From positions 1 to 6,313 of the forward strand of contig CAJCHQ010001036.1 of NCBI GenBank assembly GCA_903970295.1: DNA of 6,313 nucleotides, written 5' to 3'. This DNA is from Bryobacterales bacterium. Its GTDB lineage: Bacteria; Cyanobacteriota; Vampirovibrionia; Obscuribacterales; Obscuribacteraceae. Both the position numbers and the translations under genes were made by a program. Below the pieces are notes generated by a model. It made no database searches. It saw only the letters and a list, made by a program, of their open reading frames with translations, and had not been told where the DNA came from. Positions 1-3,167 of this stretch are shown here, piece by piece (position 1 is the first letter of the stretch; each line of letters begins with the position of its first letter).

Positions 1-33
1 TGCAGCAGTGTCACTTCTAAGTGCTAGCCGCAA

Positions 34-378
34 TCAGCCTTTATTGTAGTAACTGACGTACTTATTTGGCTGCACCACTCGCGGTGCATCATAGCCCTGG
101 CGGGTGTAAATATATTTCTTATACGGAAAGGTTTCCGTTTCGCCACTATCGGCGGCCGCTTCTTCAGTCGCAGCAGAGGCATTGTTCAGCATGCGCTCGG
201 GCAGGATCGAAGGAACGTAAGCCGGGGGCGGCGGCACGAAATAGTTTGAATAGCGATGATTCGACGTCGTCGAGTGTTTTTTGCTTTTTGCGATCGCACT
301 CTGACTGGTTGTGACCAGTACTACAGAGCACGCGAGTGTGGCGACAGACACCAGAGCGGCGAGGTTTTTTAAATGCAT
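34..378 (-). CDS. Small secreted Tyr/Pro-rich protein, unknown function
   Basis: This is a 114-aa protein with a clear N-terminal signal peptide: a short basic start (MHLKN), a hydrophobic core at about residues 6-24, and an AxA-type site, with cleavage likely after A30 (SAIA|KSKK). The mature part has a Lys/Ser/Thr/His-rich segment (31-45), a proline run at 48-56 (VPPPPAYVP), an acidic Ala/Glu stretch (67-82) and a Tyr-rich basic tail (86-114) with nine tyrosines in the mature region. I chose the ATG at 376-378 over the TTG one codon upstream because a GGGGG stretch lies 6 nt before the ATG but only 3 nt before the TTG. The single Cys (C17) sits in the hydrophobic core without a lipobox, so a lipoprotein is unlikely. 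I recognise no family. It is probably exported to the periplasm or cell surface. It is monocistronic as far as visible, with a terminator upstream separating it from its neighbour. Confidence 0.75.
   Translation of the reverse strand: MHLKNLAALVSVATLACSVVLVTTSQSAIAKSKKHSTTSNHRYSNYFVPPPPAYVPSILPERMLNNASAATEEAAADSGETETFPYKKYIYTRQGYDAPRVVQPNKYVSYYNKG
290..297. repeat. HIP1 palindrome GCGATCGC, copy 1
   Basis: The octamer lies within the signal-peptide region of the small secreted protein, coding Ala-Ile-Ala (residues 28-30). It is the highly iterated palindrome known from cyanobacterial genomes. Confidence 0.7.
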
Positions 379-417
379 CAAGAACCCCCGGGTTACGGAA
401 CAGGCTGCGGGAAGATA

Positions 418-472
418 TGTAGCTTACTATCTATACCACCCCGTAGTGCGGCTTAAACAGCGTTAAGCTACA
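418..472. repeat. 9-bp inverted repeat bracketing a candidate promoter
   Basis: TGTAGCTTA at 418-426 is the exact reverse complement of TAAGCTACA at 464-472, 46 bp centre to centre. A second, overlapping pair, GCTTAA (451-456) and TTAAGC (463-468), shares the same core, so GCTTA/TAAGC occurs three times in 55 bp. The repeat encloses the candidate -10 and -35 of the gene to its left. It could be a paired operator. About one 9-bp inverted pair at this range is expected by chance in a window this size, so position is the main argument. Confidence 0.35.
430..458 (-). promoter_or_regulatory. Candidate extended -10 promoter for the small secreted protein
   Basis: On the minus strand TATAGA (430-435) is preceded directly by TGG (436-438), an extended -10 arrangement. 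A poor -35 hexamer, GTTTAA (453-458), lies 17 bp upstream. Transcription would begin near 423, about 45 nt before the ATG. The site is flanked by a 9-bp inverted repeat (418-426 / 464-472), which would suit a repressor or activator. This is motif reading only. Confidence 0.35.
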
Positions 473-584
473 AAAGTTCCCAATTCAAAGAATTCGTCGA
501 TAAATTTTTCGCGGCTGCCAAGAGGGCTGCAGGGCTCAGTTCTTGTTCTCGGCGCGATCGGTCTCTCCCCAGTCGTCCGTTTTC

Positions 585-615
585 TAAGACAAGAAGCCGG
601 CATTAAGCCGGCTTC
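585..615 (-). terminator. Rho-independent terminator of the tdk / 153-aa gene unit
   Basis: A perfect 9-bp stem, GAAGCCGGC (593-601) and GCCGGCTTC (607-615), closes a 5-nt loop (ATTAA). Read leftward the stem is followed by TTGTCTTAG, a modest U-rich tail. Read rightward the tail is AAGGGGAGG, so it acts only on minus-strand transcripts. It lies 29 bp beyond the stop codon at 645-647. The stem is strong and the U tract mediocre. Confidence 0.7.
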
Positions 616-644
616 AAGGGGAGGAAAAACGGCGCCGGGTTCGG

Positions 645-1106
645 CTATTTGAACCAGCGGTTATTACCGCTTAAGCGTCTTTTTTGGTCAATCGGGTCAA
701 CAGCTCTATCGTGGGCTCCGCCATTTTTCCCTGTCGCGAGGGCCTGCCCGTACCAGGAGCGAATGTCCTGAACTGTTCCGTCCATGACCCGCTTGGATTT
801 TTTCTCAGTCTGGGCGTTCTGCAAATTCTGCAGGGTACCATCACCGACTCGCTTCTGCGCCTCTGGCGAGACGCCGCCGGCGGCATGAGCGAGATCATTG
901 ACAAAGCTAGTTACCTCGTCGACTGCCGGTTCCGGCTCAGCACCTTCATATAAAAGCCTTTCCTTGGCTAATCGCCTCAAATTATCTTGCCACGGATTTG
1001 CACCTTCCAGCTCAGGGAGCTGTTCTTCAACTGCTTCGTTAAGGCAATCTCGTTGAACAAATCGCGCAATCAGGCTAGCCAGCTTCGAGCGTAACGCACA
1101 AAACAT
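645..1106 (-). CDS. Hypothetical 153-aa hydrophilic protein with internal repeat
   Basis: I do not recognise this protein. It has no signal peptide or membrane segment and is rich in charged residues and Gln. The first ~20 residues (MFCALRSKLASLIARFVQRD) could form an amphipathic helix. Residues 24-75 look helical and are acidic at 27-34 and 54-64. A 12-residue motif then occurs twice: KRVGDGTLQNLQ at 85-96 and KRVMDGTVQDIR at 105-116, with 7 of 12 identical and a 20-residue period. The tail (126-153) is basic and Gly/Asn-rich. The start is supported by GGAG at 1114-1117, 7 nt upstream of the ATG. It follows thymidine kinase by 76 bp on the same strand with no terminator between, so the two are probably co-transcribed and end at the hairpin at 593-615. 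Its function cannot be inferred from this link alone. Confidence 0.7.
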   Translation of the reverse strand: MFCALRSKLASLIARFVQRDCLNEAVEEQLPELEGANPWQDNLRRLAKERLLYEGAEPEPAVDEVTSFVNDLAHAAGGVSPEAQKRVGDGTLQNLQNAQTEKKSKRVMDGTVQDIRSWYGQALATGKNGGAHDRAVDPIDQKRRLSGNNRWFK

Positions 1107-1182
1107 AAAGGTTCTCCGCTATGGGCACTTCAAAGTCATGCCACAAGCGGCATCTTGGGTAACGCGTGAATATTAAAAATAT

Positions 1183-1857
1183 TTATGATACTGCGAAGTT
1201 AGCCATGGGCAGCGCTTCTGCCACTGCATCCGGCTGCGCACTGAACTCGGTTGATACTAAAGAAAGCTGCGGTGCCTCTTTATTTTGCGGCAATTCGAGT
1301 TGCAGCTGATATTCATGCGGTGCTTCGAAACAGTGAATGCAGCGGGCTTCGTACTGTGCGTCTCCAACTAAGATCTGCTCGCTGGAATGGACCAATCGTT
1401 GGGTGCGGCAGGCGAAATCTGAGCCGCATTTGCGGCAGACTGCCAGCAATTTGTCGACGCGGTCTGCCAGGGCCATTAGATGTGGCACGCAGCCGAATGG
1501 TTTGCCTCTGTAATCGAGATCTAAACCGGAAGCAATCAGCTTCTTCTTCTGTCGGAGCAAAGTCTGGACGACATCGACAAGATCATCAGAGAAGAATTGG
1601 CTCTCATCTATACCTATGACCACAGCCTGCGACGAATACTTCAGTATGTCTTTTGCTTGCCCGACCACAATCGCCTGGGAAGCAAGCCCATTGCGCGACT
1701 CGACAAGATTGGGCTTGGAGCGAGTGTCAGTTGCTGGGCGGACGATGATCGTCGGCAGATAAGCCAGTCGTGCCCGCTCGATTCGACGAATCAGTTCGCT
1801 CGATTTGCCGGCACTCATACAGCCGATGATCATTTCAAGACGGTATCCACTGAACAT
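1183..1857 (-). CDS. tdk: Thymidine kinase (type II, TK1-like)
   Basis: This is the cytoplasmic salvage enzyme that phosphorylates thymidine to dTMP using ATP. At 224 aa it is slightly longer than the usual ~190-205. Visible motifs in order: a Walker A loop GCMSAGKS (12-19); SRNG (54-57); Walker B with the catalytic base in IDESQFF (E85); GLDLDYRGKPFG (111-122), a TK1 hallmark; two Cys pairs that should bind structural zinc, C141/C144 (CRKC) and C173/C176 (CIHC); and VGDAQYEARC (164-173), matching the thymidine-binding segment before the second pair. The P-loop resembles the proteobacterial xAMNAGKS form rather than GPMFSGKS. The extra length is a C-terminal tail (about 178-224) that looks disordered. 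GGAG at 1869-1872 lies 11 nt before the ATG, a slightly long spacing. All key residues are present, so it should be functional. The 153-aa unknown gene follows in the same direction. Confidence 0.95.
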   Translation of the reverse strand: MFSGYRLEMIIGCMSAGKSSELIRRIERARLAYLPTIIVRPATDTRSKPNLVESRNGLASQAIVVGQAKDILKYSSQAVVIGIDESQFFSDDLVDVVQTLLRQKKKLIASGLDLDYRGKPFGCVPHLMALADRVDKLLAVCRKCGSDFACRTQRLVHSSEQILVGDAQYEARCIHCFEAPHEYQLQLELPQNKEAPQLSLVSTEFSAQPDAVAEALPMANFAVS

Positions 1858-1873
1858 ACTATTGGGTTCTCCA

Positions 1874-1886
1874 TCGCACCGTGCGA
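1874..1886. promoter_or_regulatory. 13-bp palindrome next to the tdk ribosome site
   Basis: TCGCAC-C-GTGCGA is a perfect inverted repeat with 6-bp arms around one base. It lies 1 bp upstream of the GGAG ribosome site (1869-1872) of the thymidine kinase gene and downstream of its candidate -10. In RNA it could form a 5-bp stem with a 3-nt loop. In DNA it could be a small operator. Functional status is unknown. Confidence 0.3.
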
Positions 1887-1915
1887 GCTTTCGCGGAGCA
1901 TTGCCCGGATGGCTC

Positions 1916-1923
1916 TTTATATA
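1916..1923 (-). promoter_or_regulatory. Weak candidate -10 element for tdk
   Basis: On the minus strand the run TATATAAA (1916-1923) is the best -10-like sequence upstream of the kinase and would place a transcript start about 50-55 nt before the ATG. No good -35 hexamer lies at 16-18 bp; the nearest matches are GGTAGC or TAGCGA. An activator or a non-housekeeping sigma factor would be needed, or the true promoter is elsewhere. Confidence 0.3.
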
Positions 1924-1941
1924 GATTGCACATCTCTTTCG

Positions 1942-2070
1942 CTACCCGAAAACAGCCGCTAGCGGATTCAATAGTACCGAATGGGAAGCAAAGTCTTCAC
2001 TAGATCTAGTTTCACATTTCTTTATGTAGTGGTCTTCGATGGCGTTTGTGTATGCATTGAATATAGGCAT
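1942..2070 (-). CDS. Doubtful 42-aa small ORF upstream of tdk
   Basis: An ATG at 2068-2070 opens 42 codons ending in TAG at 1942-1944, 84 bp before the kinase start. AGGG lies 6 nt upstream of the ATG, an acceptable Shine-Dalgarno match, and an in-frame stop precedes it, so this is the first possible start. The peptide begins MPIFNAYTNAIEDHYIKKCE and has no signal peptide, membrane segment or recognised motif. Two palindromes (1956-1965, 1999-2010) fall inside it, which suggests the stretch may be regulatory rather than coding. Only spacing and the ribosome site support it. Confidence 0.18.
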   Translation of the reverse strand: MPIFNAYTNAIEDHYIKKCETRSSEDFASHSVLLNPLAAVFG

Positions 2071-2194
2071 CTGTTGCCCTGATCAATCTGTGCTTCTGCT
2101 ATCGCATGTGGTGCCCAGCCGAAATCGTCATATGCATGCAAAGGCAACACAGCCGCTTCATTTTGGTATCGAAGGCGGTACCACAATGAAACAC

Positions 2195-2998
2195 TCAAGG
2201 GCTATCAGCGAGCGCTTGCTGTAGCAGTCGGGCTTGCTTTGCACACTTAGCCGTGCAGGCGTCGGAACTGGATGCCGAGAGTTCGATGCATTTGGCCAGC
2301 CACGCCTGAGCATCCACTTTCTTGGACATTCCCATGTAAGCGATGCCTCGCAGCAGACAAATTTGTGCTGTTGGTTTTTCGGCAAGCGTCTCGTCACTCA
2401 GTTCTTTTAGAGCTTCTGAACAATGCTTTTGAATCAGAAGCAGGCGACCGAGGTTTATATGAGACTGAGCTAGTGCAGGATCGATTTCGATGGCCCGACG
2501 AAAATCATATTCAGCCTCGTTAACGTAGCCCACTTGAATGAGGAGGTTACCCAGATTATTTCGCAGTTCGGCAGAATCGAGTCCGTCGTTCTTTGCCGTG
2601 AGGAGAGAACGAGCATATTCGTCTTGTGCTCCCTGCAAATTGTTGTTCTGTTTAAGGGCGATCGCCAACCAGAAATGTCCGTCGGAATTGTATGGATAGT
2701 TTTCACAGAAAGTTTGTAACAGGTGAATGGCGTTTGTCGGATCACCTTTGCTCAGTTCCTGCCTGCCGGCGGCGAGGCAAGCCATCTGCGCTTGATAGCT
2801 CGGGTCAACGACATTCAAGGCCTGTCCGGGAGCTGGTTGCAGCTGCGGTGGCATGGCGAAGGTGCCGGAGACTTGTGCACACATCTGGGCGGGGAACAGG
2901 CAGGCAATTGTCGCACTGAAAAGCATTGCCCGCCAGACAGGCACTGAACGCCCAAAAAGCATGACGAGATTGATTGAGAGATTGTGGCGGCGGTTCAT
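2195..2998 (-). CDS. Secreted tetratricopeptide-repeat (TPR) protein
   Basis: This is a 267-aa protein built of helical TPR units, which serve as protein-protein docking scaffolds. An export signal is visible: basic residues R17 and R23, a hydrophobic stretch at 24-37 and a likely cleavage near A41/Q42 (MCAQ|VSG). A Pro/Gln-rich linker (46-60) follows. TPR units run at about 70-103, 104-137, 141-174 (the clearest, with NNLGNLLIQVGYVNEAEYDF and AIEIDP), 175-208 and 209-242, then a short Cys-containing tail. The encoded start has no Shine-Dalgarno site. No in-frame upstream start exists before a stop at 3023-3025, while M13 and M25 are possible internal starts that would give a more usual signal peptide. 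The gene is divergent from the M16 peptidase, which is also exported, but a partnership is only a guess. The specific family is unknown. Confidence 0.85.
   Translation of the reverse strand: MNRRHNLSINLVMLFGRSVPVWRAMLFSATIACLFPAQMCAQVSGTFAMPPQLQPAPGQALNVVDPSYQAQMACLAAGRQELSKGDPTNAIHLLQTFCENYPYNSDGHFWLAIALKQNNNLQGAQDEYARSLLTAKNDGLDSAELRNNLGNLLIQVGYVNEAEYDFRRAIEIDPALAQSHINLGRLLLIQKHCSEALKELSDETLAEKPTAQICLLRGIAYMGMSKKVDAQAWLAKCIELSASSSDACTAKCAKQARLLQQALADSP
2658..2665. repeat. HIP1 palindrome GCGATCGC, copy 2
   Basis: This copy is inside the TPR gene as the extended GGCGATCGCC (2657-2666), coding Ala-Ile-Ala at residues 112-114. Confidence 0.7.
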
Positions 2999-3042
2999 AG
3001 TACTGAATATAGTGCGTTCTTTTTAATTGTTTTTGCGAACAT
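2995..3042 (-). CDS. Possible 15-codon leader ORF overlapping the TPR gene start
   Basis: ATG at 3040-3042 opens a short reading frame encoding MFAKTIKKNALYSVL and stopping at TGA (2995-2997). That TGA shares ATGA with the TPR gene start (2996-2998). GGAAG (3047-3051) lies 4 nt before the leader ATG, a fair ribosome site, whereas the TPR ATG has none. The arrangement fits translational coupling, with ribosomes ending the leader restarting on the TPR gene. It is untested and could be chance in AT-rich DNA. Confidence 0.35.
   Translation of the reverse strand: MFAKTIKKNALYSVL
3006..3011 (-). promoter_or_regulatory. TATATT -10-like box just before the TPR start codon
   Basis: On the minus strand TATATT ends 7 nt before the TPR ATG, so a transcript started from it would begin at or next to the A of the start codon and be leaderless. 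This would explain the missing Shine-Dalgarno site, in competition with the leader-ORF model. No -35 consensus is present (AAAAAC at 17 bp). Confidence 0.25.
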
Positions 3043-3091
3043 AAATCTTCCAGGACGATCTCCCCTACCTATTACTAGCACACTCGCAGAC

Positions 3092-3120
3092 TGGACGGGG
3101 GTGTGTGCAGGTGCTAACAT
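3092..3120 (+). promoter_or_regulatory. Candidate promoter of the M16 peptidase gene
   Basis: TGGACG (3092-3097) and TAACAT (3115-3120) are separated by 17 bp, each matching its consensus at 4 of 6 positions. TGC (3112-3114) adds an extended -10. Transcription would start near 3127, giving a ~41-nt leader ending in the AAGGAG ribosome site. The -35 lies between the arms of a 6-bp inverted repeat (GCACAC 3078-3083, GTGTGC 3103-3108) that might be an operator. Confidence 0.45.
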
Positions 3121-3167
3121 TCCCCTTTCTTACTAACCACTTTCATTCTGTCTGAAGGAGCTTCTTA

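Larger units (their letters stand above)
382..592. other. Intergenic region without a convincing gene
   Basis: Apart from the promoter and inverted repeat listed separately, this stretch shows only short direct and inverted repeats, such as AATTC-AAA-GAATT at 482-494, and one degenerate HIP1-like CGATCG at 555-560. A 46-codon minus-strand ORF (463-603) exists, but its ATG lies in the terminator hairpin and it has no ribosome site, so I do not call it. Confidence 0.6.
1858..2194. other. 337-bp intergenic region between the TPR gene and tdk
   Basis: Besides the weak -10, the doubtful small ORF and the 13-bp palindrome listed separately, this region contains two more perfect palindromes: CCGCTAGCGG (1956-1965) and ACTAGATCTAGT (1999-2010). 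The latter is flanked on the minus strand by two GTGAA copies 15 bp apart. TATGCAT occurs twice, at 2051-2057 and 2131-2137. I found no good terminator for the TPR gene; the hairpin at 2165-2182 lacks a U tract. Confidence 0.5.

Noticed and set aside
325..335. Lipobox-like Thr-Leu-Ala-Cys in the small secreted protein
   Set aside because: Leu at -2 and Thr at -3 do not fit the lipobox, and the Cys sits in the middle of the hydrophobic core with a good AxA site further on.
463..603. Minus-strand 46-codon ORF whose C-terminal part (REKFIDEFFELGTFVA) looks protein-like
   Set aside because: Its only ATG lies in the terminator hairpin, there is no ribosome site, and the middle is Arg/Pro/Thr-rich low-quality sequence. 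It could be a gene remnant but nothing supports that.
625..645. GCCG/CGGC stem followed by T5 on the minus strand, as a second terminator
   Set aside because: A 4-bp stem is too short, and the perfect 9-bp hairpin just downstream explains termination better.
1138..1153. ATGCC/GGCAT hairpin between tdk and the 153-aa gene
   Set aside because: The stem is only 5 bp and no U tract follows on either strand.
1169..1183. AATATT-AAA-AATATT hairpin overlapping the tdk stop codon, as a terminator
   Set aside because: The stem is all A/T and too weak to terminate. The next gene follows closely, so read-through is more likely.
1251..1962. Long plus-strand ORFs (for example 1251-1619 and 1597-1962) antisense to tdk
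   Set aside because: They overlap the well-supported kinase gene, lack ribosome sites and have shadow-like Arg/Ser-rich composition.
2165..2182. Hairpin GGTATCG-AAGG-CGGTACC just after the TPR gene stop, as a terminator
   Set aside because: Read on the gene's strand the stem has a C-A mismatch and is followed by AAAATGAAG, with no U tract.
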